NCBI GenBank assembly: GCA_964429265.1
Contig: CAYSBK010000135.1
Span: 1 to 6,878, forward strand
Length of the DNA: 6,878 nt
Source of the DNA: CAYSBK01 sp964429265
Lineage (GTDB): Bacteria; Planctomycetota; Phycisphaerae; Sedimentisphaerales; Anaerobacaceae
Direction: 5' to 3'
Shown: positions 1-6,116 of the stretch, in pieces
Layout of the letters: every line of letters starts with the position of its first letter
Position numbering within the stretch: the stretch's first letter is position 1
Translations under genes and position numbers: made by a program
Notes under the pieces: model-generated
What the model was told of the DNA's origin: nothing
What the model saw: the letters and a program-made list of their open reading frames with translations, nothing else
Database searches by the model: none

Positions 1-2281
1 AGTAGTAGGTGGTGTCAAGTTCCAGCGTGCCCGGGTCGTAGGAGTTGGGCCCCTGCCTGCCCTTGTAGACGGCCGAGGTTGTATCGGCGTCGTTGACGTC
101 GTCGAAATTGGTGCCCAAGTACACGTCGTGCAGGTCTGCGTAATCACCGGATCTCCAGACAAGCTGGACATCCCGCGACACTTCGGTCTGACCGTCGAAA
201 GGCTCTGGTGCCCAGGCCAGCCCTAGGTCGCCGCCTCTGTACAGCGCCGCAACCTCGTTTTCGGATAGCGCCTTGTCATAGACCCTGATATCGTCGAGCT
301 TACCCTCAAAGTCGCTGTTATCCGTCGTATCGGCGCCGATCCTGATACATCTGTTGCGTAGAGCGGCCAGCGTACCGACGGCAACACCATCCTGGGCCAC
401 TGCGAGCTTGGCGTTGACGTAGAGCTTCAGCTCGTCCGCGGCTTCGTCCTTTATCAACACCAGGTGATTCCACGAGCCTGCCAGCGTGTCGCCGCTTATG
501 CCGTTGTACTGCAGTACGTCGTTGACGTCATCACCGGCCCGGCAGTACACCGACGCCGTGTCGTCCGGAGCTGCGATTCTTAGGTACGACGTTTCCCACT
601 CCACTCCCGCTGCAAATGCCACGTTGCCTCCGGAACTGACCGCGCTGTTGACCCACAGACTAATACTTATTTGCTTGTCTATTTCAGCCAGAACTGCAGT
701 CGGAACCGCGATGTGACCGTCGTCGTCGAACCTGTAGCAGCCGTCGAATCTCCCGTCGCTGTCCCAGCCCGGCTCCCAGGTGCCCTGGCCCCAGTACTCG
801 GGGTCCATCATCACGATACCGTCGTATTCCCTGCCCGAGGAATCGGCAACGTTTACATCCTCGGTCTCGTCGAGCTTGTACCAAAGCCGCAGGTTCGGGT
901 CGAAGATCGCGCTTTCGGTCCTGAAGCTCCAGACATCGCCCGTCCACGTGGTCGCTCCGTTGACCTCGTCCACACGCCAGTAATACACCGTCGAATAGGC
1001 AAGGTCGTTCGGCTCCTGGTAATCTGTGTCCTCGACCGGCTGGCTGCCCTTATACGTTCCCCCTGTGCCGTTCAGCACCGCGTCATAGTCCGTGCCGAAA
1101 TAAACCTCGTGCGACGTCGCGAAACAACCCGCCTGCCAGCTCAGCACCGCCTGCCGCGAAACCATCGTGGCCCCGTCCGCCGGGTCGGGAGTGTTGGCCT
1201 TGCCGTCGTTGACACGGAACTTCCACACCAGCCCTTTCCACTTCGCGCTGCCGCCGGATGCAACCTCGTCGACCCGCCAGTAGTACGTCTGGCCGGGAAC
1301 AAGCCCCGTCGGCTCATAACTGGTTGTCCCCACGTTGCCCATAAACAGCGGCGAACTTGTCGTCGCCGCCTTGACCGCTACCGCATCCGTGCCCAGGTAA
1401 ACGTCGTGGGTATCTGCGTGCGCCCCGGCCGTCCAGCTCAAAACCACGTCGGGGCAGGCATCACTTGCCCCGTCTGCCGGAACGGGCTCGCAGGCAAGGT
1501 CCGGCTCACCCAGCCAAATCTGCTCGATCTGTTGCTGTGTCAGGGCCTCGTTATAAACGCGAAAATCGTCTATCATACCACTGAAAAAGGCGGTTGGATT
1601 TGGATCGGGGTCGCCACGGTCGTTGCAGCCGATGTTCAGCTTTCCGTCGTTCGAAACGTCCTGGACCTCGTCGGTGGCGGGGTTCTCCCCTTCCTCCGTG
1701 GCCGGCTCCAACTGCCCATTGATGTAAAACCGAAGCTCGTGGGTGCTGGCGTCACGCACGCACGCAATGTGAATCCACTGGCCGGCAACACACTTTGCCT
1801 CCGACACCTCCGTGCGCGACTTTACATCGTCATCGTGGCCGGGCTCGTCACCAAACTTGTACAGGCTGAACCGAACCACTGCACTGTCGTCGTGGTAGCA
1901 GTTCGTACCGTGCAGGTTGTCGTCGGGACTGTCCTTGCCTCCGATGTTCTTGCCCTTCCAGAAATAAAACCAGGTGCCGGGCGTGCTGGTCTTGGCCCAA
2001 AACGAGTACGTGAAGGACTCTGTGCTGAACTCGGCCACGTCCGGGTTCTCCACGCGCATAAAATCCCCGATACCGTCCAGGCTCAGCACCAGTCCCCGGT
2101 TGGCATCGACAGCCACGTGCGCGTCACCATAAAAGGTGCCGTCGGCGTTGCTGTAGTAATAAGCCGTATCGGCGGCCGTACCGTCCTCGAAATCATACCG
2201 CGCCACCAGGTCGGCTGCCGCCGGGCTGGTCAGAACAACCCCGGCCGCTAAACACCATAAAGACACAATTCTCCACCACAT
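1..2281 (-). CDS. Secreted LamG / Fn3-like multidomain protein, C-terminus cut by window edge
   Basis: The minus strand is open from the ATG at 2281 to the window edge, giving 760 residues with no stop; the C-terminus is missing. Residues 1-23 look like a signal peptide (a short n-region with one Arg, a hydrophobic core, then SPAAA before Asp24), so export is expected. Two concanavalin A/LamG-type jellyroll domains are visible. The first covers about 25-258 (ARYDFEDG start, GQWIHIACVRD and YINGQ in the middle, IDDFRVYNEAL at the end). The second covers about 464-684 (LRLWYKLDE, GSWNHLVLIKDE, LDDIRVYDKALSENEV). Fn3-like modules lie at about 263-358 and 364-455, and a third starts near 690. They share DVYLGTD or EVYFGTD (293, 392, 719) and YYWRVDEV (333, 433). 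LamG jellyrolls commonly bind carbohydrate or act as adhesive folds; no catalytic domain is visible. The start is supported by AAAAGGAGG six bases upstream. An in-frame ATG at 2380 is possible but would put 33 residues before the signal peptide. Role inferred as surface or secreted binding; the ligand is unknown. Confidence 0.9.
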   Translation of the reverse strand, partial: MWWRIVSLWCLAAGVVLTSPAAADLVARYDFEDGTAADTAYYYSNADGTFYGDAHVAVDANRGLVLSLDGIGDFMRVENPDVAEFSTESFTYSFWAKTSTPGTWFYFWKGKNIGGKDSPDDNLHGTNCYHDDSAVVRFSLYKFGDEPGHDDDVKSRTEVSEAKCVAGQWIHIACVRDASTHELRFYINGQLEPATEEGENPATDEVQDVSNDGKLNIGCNDRGDPDPNPTAFFSGMIDDFRVYNEALTQQQIEQIWLGEPDLACEPVPADGASDACPDVVLSWTAGAHADTHDVYLGTDAVAVKAATTSSPLFMGNVGTTSYEPTGLVPGQTYYWRVDEVASGGSAKWKGLVWKFRVNDGKANTPDPADGATMVSRQAVLSWQAGCFATSHEVYFGTDYDAVLNGTGGTYKGSQPVEDTDYQEPNDLAYSTVYYWRVDEVNGATTWTGDVWSFRTESAIFDPNLRLWYKLDETEDVNVADSSGREYDGIVMMDPEYWGQGTWEPGWDSDGRFDGCYRFDDDGHIAVPTAVLAEIDKQISISLWVNSAVSSGGNVAFAAGVEWETSYLRIAAPDDTASVYCRAGDDVNDVLQYNGISGDTLAGSWNHLVLIKDEAADELKLYVNAKLAVAQDGVAVGTLAALRNRCIRIGADTTDNSDFEGKLDDIRVYDKALSENEVAALYRGGDLGLAWAPEPFDGQTEVSRDVQLVWRSGDYADLHDVYLGTNFDDVNDADTTSAVYKGRQGPNSYDPGTLELDTTYY

Positions 2282-2315
2282 AGCAGGCCTCCTTTTAGAA
2301 AAGAAATGAAAAAAT

Positions 2316-2408
2316 GCCCCGCGCGGGCGCAGAGCCCCCCCTCTGGGCGGTTTGAAACGCTCTTTTTGCTCTGCCGGCATCGCTAATACCACGCCTCCTC
2401 GCAGCCGG
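2316..2408 (-). promoter_or_regulatory. Structured GC-rich leader of the LamG mRNA, possible attenuator
   Basis: Three candidate hairpins lie in the predicted 5' leader, read on the minus strand. The first pairs CCGGC (2408-2404) with GCCGG (2378-2374). The second pairs CAGAG (2345-2341) with CTCTG (2334-2330) around a G6 loop. The third pairs GCCC (2328-2325) with GGGC (2319-2316) and is followed directly by ATTTTTT, giving it the look of a short intrinsic terminator ahead of the ribosome binding site. Another short stem, TCGC/GCGA, lies further upstream near 2420-2432. No known riboswitch class was recognised. If translation begins at the alternative ATG at 2380, part of this stretch would be coding instead. 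Confidence 0.35.
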
Positions 2409-2455
2409 TTTTACACTCGCCAGCAGCGAACCAACCGATACACTCCTATGTGATA

Positions 2456-2485
2456 TTTATACCAGACTCGCCCTTATCCTGTCAA
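2456..2485 (-). promoter_or_regulatory. Sigma-70-type promoter for the LamG gene
   Basis: Read on the minus strand, a perfect TTGACA (2485-2480) is followed after 18 bases by TATAAA (2461-2456), which matches the TATAAT consensus at five of six positions. Transcription would begin near 2449, leaving a leader of about 168 bases before the ATG at 2281. The spacer is one base longer than the optimum. The call rests on sequence match only. Confidence 0.6.
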
Positions 2486-2564
2486 CCAAAAACTTGGCAC
2501 AGATTGGGATGGCCAGGGAGCATCGTATCCCCCTGCAGACAGCCAAAATATCGCCAACCCCTCC

Positions 2565-2592
2565 TTGACAGCCCCGCCCCCGCCACGATAAT
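2565..2592 (+). promoter_or_regulatory. Sigma-70-type promoter for pyrH
   Basis: A perfect -35 element TTGACA (2565-2570) is followed after 16 bases by GATAAT (2587-2592), five of six matches to TATAAT. Transcription is expected to begin near 2599, giving a leader of about 40 bases before the TTG start of pyrH. Two GCCAA boxes at 2542-2546 and 2553-2557 lie just upstream of the -35 and could be activator contacts, but this is speculative. Confidence 0.7.
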
Positions 2593-2639
2593 AGCACCTC
2601 GGTACCGCGATTTCACCGTAATGGCGAGTTTGGCAGGTT

Positions 2640-3356
2640 TTGGCATCGATAAAGTACAAACGCGTTCTACTGAAGCTCTCCGGGGAAAGCTTCTGCCGAC
2701 CGGGCCGGCCCGGCATCGATGGCGATGCACTGCAGTCCATCGCCGAGCGGATAGTGGAGGTATGCCGGCTCGGACCGCAGGTCGCCGTCGTCGTCGGAGC
2801 GGGTAACCTGCTGCGAGGCGACAGCTTCTCACGGCTCAGCAAGATACCCCGAACGACCGCAGACTATATGGGAATGCTGGCAACTATCATCAATGCCTGC
2901 GCGCTTCAGGAAACGCTCGAGCGGCTCGGCCAGTCCACCCGCGTCCTAAGCGCCATCGAAGTCTCCGCTATTTGCGAGCCTTTTATCCGTCGAAGGGCGC
3001 TTAGACATCTCCAGCGCGGCAGGGTCGCCATACTGGCAGGCGGCACCGGAAACCCGTTCTTCACCACCGACACCTGTGCAGCTTTGAGAGCAGCCGAACT
3101 GGCCGCCGACCTGCTCATCAAGGCGACAAAGGTCGAAGGCGTTTACAGCGCCGACCCGAACAAGCACGCCGATGCAGAGCTTTTCAGGCAAATCTCCTAC
3201 GACGATGTGCTCCGGAAAAACCTCAGAGTTATAGACCATTCGGCGATCAGCCTTTGCAGGGACAACAACATACCCATCATCGTGTTGAACATTTTCGAGA
3301 AAGGCATCATCAGCAGGGCGCTTCACGGCGAAAAGGTCGGCACCTTGATCTGCTGA
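2640..3356 (+). CDS. pyrH: UMP kinase (uridylate kinase)
   Basis: A 238-residue protein, full length for bacterial UMP kinase (E. coli about 241). It belongs to the amino-acid kinase fold and phosphorylates UMP to UDP with ATP in cytosolic pyrimidine synthesis; the family is hexameric and usually controlled by GTP and UTP. Visible motifs are KLSGES near residues 12-17 (phosphate binding), VVGAGNLLRG at 51-60, ADYMGMLATIINA at 74-86, AGGTGNPFFTTD at 133-144 and KATKVEGVYSADP at 161-173. The C-terminus ends GEKVGTLIC, matching the family's usual end. The second Gly of the usual GGGN is Ala54 here. Translation must begin at TTG 2640: an in-frame stop lies at 2619 and no ATG or GTG intervenes, and the resulting N-terminus aligns with the family. 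The Shine-Dalgarno sequence is weak (GGCAGG close to the start). No frr or tsf neighbour is present; a tRNA follows 27 bases downstream. Confidence 0.95.
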   Translation: MASIKYKRVLLKLSGESFCRPGRPGIDGDALQSIAERIVEVCRLGPQVAVVVGAGNLLRGDSFSRLSKIPRTTADYMGMLATIINACALQETLERLGQSTRVLSAIEVSAICEPFIRRRALRHLQRGRVAILAGGTGNPFFTTDTCAALRAAELAADLLIKATKVEGVYSADPNKHADAELFRQISYDDVLRKNLRVIDHSAISLCRDNNIPIIVLNIFEKGIISRALHGEKVGTLIC

Positions 3357-3383
3357 CAGGATGCCTTGCCGGTACCGATTGAT

Positions 3384-3457
3384 GGGCGGTTAGCTCAGTT
3401 GGCTAGAGCGCCTGCCTTACACGCAGGAGGTCACAGGTTCAAGTCCTGTACCGCCCA
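3384..3457 (+). tRNA. tRNA-Val (anticodon UAC)
   Basis: A complete cloverleaf can be folded by eye. The acceptor stem is GGGCGGT (3384-3390) with ACCGCCC (3450-3456), followed by discriminator A. The D arm starts GCTC (3393-3396). The anticodon stem CCTGC/GCAGG (3411-3415, 3423-3427) encloses the loop CTTACAC with anticodon TAC at 3418-3420. The T arm ACAGG/CCTGT (3433-3437, 3445-3449) encloses TTCAAGT. The variable loop is five bases. CCA is not encoded (CTG follows the discriminator), so it would be added after transcription. The gene lies 27 bases after the pyrH stop with no visible promoter between, so cotranscription with pyrH is plausible. The tRNA reads GUN valine codons, chiefly GUA and GUG. 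Confidence 0.97.
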
Positions 3458-3507
3458 CTGCCCTGTATTTCTTTTCCTCGGTGAGGCGAAACATCAGGCC
3501 GGCCCGG

Positions 3508-4959
3508 TCAACTTCTGTTCGAGCGCTGCTCGTTCCCCGCTTCGGTTATGCGTAATTGCAGAACCGTCCGTGTTTGAGCGGTAACTTTGCTCTCCTCGCT
3601 TGGACGGATGGGCCAGACCCAGATTATTTTTTCTGCGTCGGCGACAACCAGCGCCTTCTCCCGCAACTCGCGGCTCAGCCGTTGACCGGTGAGGAACTTG
3701 CCCACTTTTTTTCGGGCGCCAAGGCCCAAAGGCTGGAACCTGTCGCCAGCCCGACGCCTGCGAACAAGCAACGGCAACCTGAGCCTGTCGAAATCGAACC
3801 ACTCGACGAACCGGCTTTTCGTCTTCTTGAAGTTCTCCAATAACCCACCGCCGAACTTTATAGTCGTTGCTTCGACCAGGTACCGGCCGAATCGTATTGT
3901 GCCCGGGATGTTGATTTCGATGCTTTCCTGCGGTGCTTCGGACCGCTGGGCGCGGGGTGGTGACAAGACGAGCTGGCCCCCCAGCCGCCTGGCAGTGAAG
4001 CCGTTAGGCAGGGTCACCGTCCCGGCAGCGGCATTGCGGGCCAGTTGCAATATGGCGTTGTAGTGACGGCGGGTGAATTTGCGCTGCCCGCAGCGCAGAG
4101 TCTGCAAAGCTCGACGAATGATTTCGGCCTGCACGAGCACCGGCTCGGCACCGAAGGCCGCAAGGTCAAGAACAACGCGGTCATGCTCCACCGCTGCCAT
4201 TGTTGCCCAGGCTGCATCGGTCCTGGCGGTTAGCTGCCTGTATAGCTTTGCCGCTGCCTGGGCCAGATCGCCAAGCAGGTCTACCAGGCAGCCGTTAGTT
4301 TCTGCCTGCAGCGAGGGTATGAGTCGGTGGCGGATGAAATTGCGCCGGTAACTCAGGTCGTAGTTGGTGTGGTCAACCCGCCAGGTGAGGTTGTGTTGTT
4401 TCAGGTAATCGATGACCTCGTCGCGCCTGACGCAGAGCATCGGCCTGACGAAAAAGATGCCGTCGCCCGCCTCCCTGGCAGGCTGGATGCCCGCCAGCCC
4501 GCGGAAGGCCGTGCCCCTGGCAAGCCGTTGAATCAAAGTCTCGGCATTGTCGTCTTTCTGGTGGGCTGTCGCTATCCACTTGCAGTGGTGAGCCCCGGCC
4601 ATTTTCACGAGGCTCTCCAGGCGAAGCTGCCGCGCGGCAGTCTCAATCGACATCTTGTTAGTAGCGGCAAAACCGCGCACGTCCACTTGCTCGGTTGTCA
4701 CCCCAACGCCAAGCCGGCGGGCTTGTTCAATGACGAATCTTTCATCCGCGTCGGAATCACCGTCTCTCAGCCGGTGGTTCACGTGGCCGCAGACAATCCG
4801 AGAGGTTATCGTCCCGGCGGTCTTTAGCGACGAGAAGGCATGCAACAACGCGGTGGAATCCGCGCCGCCGCTGATCGCCAGCAAAATGGGCTCGGGCGAA
4901 GTGAAAAGCCGGTTGGCCTCGATGAAGGAGGCGATAGTCTTTTCGAACTGGCAAAGCAT
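3508..4959 (-). CDS. tilS: tRNA(Ile)-lysidine synthase
   Basis: The 483-residue product is a full-length, three-part TilS. It uses ATP and lysine to convert C34 of the CAU-anticodon isoleucine tRNA to lysidine, so that the tRNA reads AUA and is charged with Ile rather than Met. This is an essential cytosolic step in nearly all bacteria. The N-terminal PP-loop domain has SGGADS at residues 30-35, NHRLR at 61-65, TAHQKDDNAET at 131-141, RGTAFRGLAGI at 148-158 and RNFIRHRLIP at 206-215. The C-terminal substrate-binding domain is recognisable from about residue 396 (RRRAGDRFQPLGLGARKKVG at 401-420). ATG 4959 is the only ATG or GTG between the PP-loop and the upstream in-frame stop, but its Shine-Dalgarno sequence is weak. 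An intrinsic terminator sits just upstream, so the route of transcription is unclear. Converges on tRNA-Val with 50 bases between the two. Confidence 0.95.
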   Translation of the reverse strand: MLCQFEKTIASFIEANRLFTSPEPILLAISGGADSTALLHAFSSLKTAGTITSRIVCGHVNHRLRDGDSDADERFVIEQARRLGVGVTTEQVDVRGFAATNKMSIETAARQLRLESLVKMAGAHHCKWIATAHQKDDNAETLIQRLARGTAFRGLAGIQPAREAGDGIFFVRPMLCVRRDEVIDYLKQHNLTWRVDHTNYDLSYRRNFIRHRLIPSLQAETNGCLVDLLGDLAQAAAKLYRQLTARTDAAWATMAAVEHDRVVLDLAAFGAEPVLVQAEIIRRALQTLRCGQRKFTRRHYNAILQLARNAAAGTVTLPNGFTARRLGGQLVLSPPRAQRSEAPQESIEINIPGTIRFGRYLVEATTIKFGGGLLENFKKTKSRFVEWFDFDRLRLPLLVRRRRAGDRFQPLGLGARKKVGKFLTGQRLSRELREKALVVADAEKIIWVWPIRPSEESKVTAQTRTVLQLRITEAGNEQRSNRS

Positions 4960-4972
4960 CTTGCCAACCCAT

Positions 4973-5001
4973 AAAAACGGGCCCGCCTTCAGCCGGGCCC
5001 G
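4973..5001 (-). terminator. Intrinsic terminator after the TPR lipoprotein gene, abutting tilS
   Basis: Two copies of the self-complementary octamer CGGGCCCG (4978-4985 and 4994-5001) form an 8-bp all-GC stem with an 8-base loop. On the minus strand the stem is followed directly by TTTTT (4977-4973), which is the layout of a strong rho-independent terminator. It lies 37 bases past the stop of the lipoprotein gene. Its U-tract ends 13 bases before the tilS ATG, so it may also limit tilS expression. Confidence 0.85.
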
Positions 5002-5038
5002 AATCTGCCTTTAGCCGGTTTGTTGGAATAATCGCGAA

Positions 5039-5836
5039 TTACCGGCCCTTTTGCTCGGTTTTTGTCAACACGGCCAGCCGCTTCCTCGCGTACTCGGCCC
5101 ACTGGCGGTGTTCGCCTGCACTTTTAACGGCGCTCAGCGCCCGCTGGTAGGCCTCAACCGCCTCGGCCCTGCGGTGGAGGTAGTTGTCGAGGATATAGGC
5201 TTCCTTGAATCGGGCCGGATACGGCGTAAGCGGGTCCCACTGGTATGCACGCTGGTAGTAGAGAGCCGCGATGCTGTAGTCCTTGAAATACTCATAGATA
5301 GCGGCGGCGCGGTATGCGGCGTCGTCGATCTTGTCGCTCGATGGATGCTTTCTTATCAGCTCGTTGTACTTTCCCAGGGCGATTCGCAACAGGTTCTTGT
5401 CTTTCAGGAATGCCAACGACCCGGCCGTCTTCTCGATGTTCAGGGCCTCGATGTAAAGGGAATCCGCCTGTGGTATGGAAGCGGAGGCCTTCAGGTCCGG
5501 TCCCGCCAGGCTGGCCTCGATGAGGTAATCATACTTGGGCATGCTCTCGAGGGCCGCCAGCTCGCGCTTGGCCCAGGTCAGCTTCATATTGTCGCCGCTT
5601 TGGCTGTAGAATGCCGCCAGTTTCCGCAGGCCCTGCCGATAAGCGTTTCGGCTGATGGCTACCTCCTCAACCAGGTCCGCCTCGCCGGCGTTGCTTATGT
5701 CGGGGGTCGGACGCACGTCGAACGCCGTTCCCGCCATGCTCGGCAATAGCTGGGCGTTCCCGGCATCAGGGCCCTGACAGCCTGCCGCGGCACTCAGAAA
5801 AACCAAAGCCGCCGTTGCCAAAAATAACCTTGCCAT
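5039..5836 (-). CDS. TPR-type lipoprotein of unknown function
   Basis: The 265-residue product begins with a lipoprotein signal: an Arg at position 3, a hydrophobic stretch to about 16, then AAGC with the predicted lipidated Cys20. It is therefore probably anchored to an envelope membrane. The body is alpha-helical and repetitive. One clear TPR-like stretch covers about 149-201 (LGKYNELIRKHP, then AAIYEYFKDYSIAALYYQRA). A further one lies at about 207-240 (ARFKEAYILDNYL, then EAVEAYQRAL). The helical repeats resemble BamD/YbgF-type tetratricopeptide lipoproteins, but no specific family can be assigned. The middle region (about 55-135) is distinctive and not an obvious TPR. The start is supported by AAAGGAGG five bases before the ATG. 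Upstream promoter elements lie near 5962-5989, and a strong terminator follows the gene, so it is probably transcribed alone. A scaffold or assembly role in the envelope is inferred from the fold only. Confidence 0.85.
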   Translation of the reverse strand: MARLFLATAALVFLSAAAGCQGPDAGNAQLLPSMAGTAFDVRPTPDISNAGEADLVEEVAISRNAYRQGLRKLAAFYSQSGDNMKLTWAKRELAALESMPKYDYLIEASLAGPDLKASASIPQADSLYIEALNIEKTAGSLAFLKDKNLLRIALGKYNELIRKHPSSDKIDDAAYRAAAIYEYFKDYSIAALYYQRAYQWDPLTPYPARFKEAYILDNYLHRRAEAVEAYQRALSAVKSAGEHRQWAEYARKRLAVLTKTEQKGR

Positions 5837-5936
5837 ATCGGCCTCCTTTCCTCTCGCAAAAAATTACCTCTACGTAACAACCTGCCGCCCGTTCAGACCC
5901 TGCTGTTGCCGCTCGGTGTTCACCTATCAAATAAGA

Positions 5937-5948
5937 CAGGAACTCCTG
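5937..5948. promoter_or_regulatory. Inverted repeat just downstream of the lipoprotein start site, possible operator
   Basis: CAGGA and TCCTG flank a 2-base centre, giving a 12-base inverted repeat about 7-18 bases after the predicted transcription start of the lipoprotein gene. The position suits a repressor site, but the repeat is short and could be chance. Confidence 0.2.
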
Positions 5949-5961
5949 CCCATCAACGCAA

Positions 5962-5989
5962 ATTATCCGCCTGAAAGACATTGCGTCAA
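5962..5989 (-). promoter_or_regulatory. Sigma-70-type promoter with UP-like A/T tract for the TPR lipoprotein gene
   Basis: On the minus strand, TTGACG (5989-5984) is followed after 16 bases by GATAAT (5967-5962). This is the same -10 and spacer length as the pyrH promoter. An A/T block at 6002-6014 (AAAATATATTTT core) lies 12-25 bases upstream of the -35, where an UP element would sit, and stands out from its GC-rich surroundings. Transcription is expected near 5955, giving a leader of about 119 bases. Confidence 0.6.
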
Positions 5990-6116
5990 CCCCGAACAAG
6001 GAAAAAATATATTTTGCCGCGCCGCCCGATGGTGCCGTCAACCCAAAGCAGCTAACCCGGCCCGCCGGCGTCCGGGTCGGCACGGCCGCCGTCGTGCTGA
6101 ATGCTTCGCCTGCGCG

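Larger units (their letters stand above)
2282..2639. other. Divergent intergenic region between the LamG gene and pyrH
   Basis: This 358-base region has no supported gene of its own. It carries a promoter facing each way (minus-strand elements at 2456-2485, plus-strand elements at 2565-2592), so the two genes are probably transcribed independently. The half nearer the LamG gene is a leader of about 165 bases with several possible hairpins. The 79 bases between the two -35 elements include two GCCAA boxes 11 bases apart. Short reading frames on both strands here have no recognisable protein features and were not called. Confidence 0.7.
5837..6116. other. Intergenic region between the CBS gene and the TPR lipoprotein gene
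   Basis: These 280 bases separate the stop of the CBS gene from the lipoprotein start. Near the CBS stop, CCGGGT (6072-6077) and ACCCGG (6055-6060) can form a 6-bp stem around a GC-rich loop, but no U-tract follows, so it is a weak terminator candidate at best. The rest holds the lipoprotein promoter and leader. A reading frame across 5766-6083 on the minus strand overlaps the lipoprotein start, shows no domain and was not called. Confidence 0.6.

Noticed and set aside
671..2251. Long open frame of 526 codons on the plus strand
   Set aside because: It lies entirely opposite the LamG gene, whose minus-strand frame has a signal peptide, a ribosome binding site and recognisable domains. The plus-strand translation shows no domain or ordered composition and is best explained by codon bias of the real gene.
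2450..2842. Short frames on both strands around the pyrH start
   Set aside because: They overlap pyrH, show no domain and have no good ribosome binding site; pyrH itself is unambiguous.
3366..3584. Small plus-strand frame containing RLAQLARAPALHAGGHRFKS
   Set aside because: This is the classic spurious translation of a tRNA gene; the bases fold as tRNA-Val.
4327..4827. Plus-strand frame of 166 codons inside tilS
   Set aside because: It is antisense to conserved TilS motifs and shows no protein features of its own.
5063..5068. TTGACA on the minus strand near the end of the lipoprotein gene, considered as a tilS promoter
   Set aside because: The only A/T-rich hexamer downstream (TAATTC) is 21 bases away, too far for a normal sigma-70 promoter, and the terminator would lie between it and tilS.
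5051..5749. Plus-strand frame of 232 codons opposite the lipoprotein gene
   Set aside because: The minus strand has a lipobox, a Shine-Dalgarno sequence and TPR-like repeats; the plus frame has none of these.
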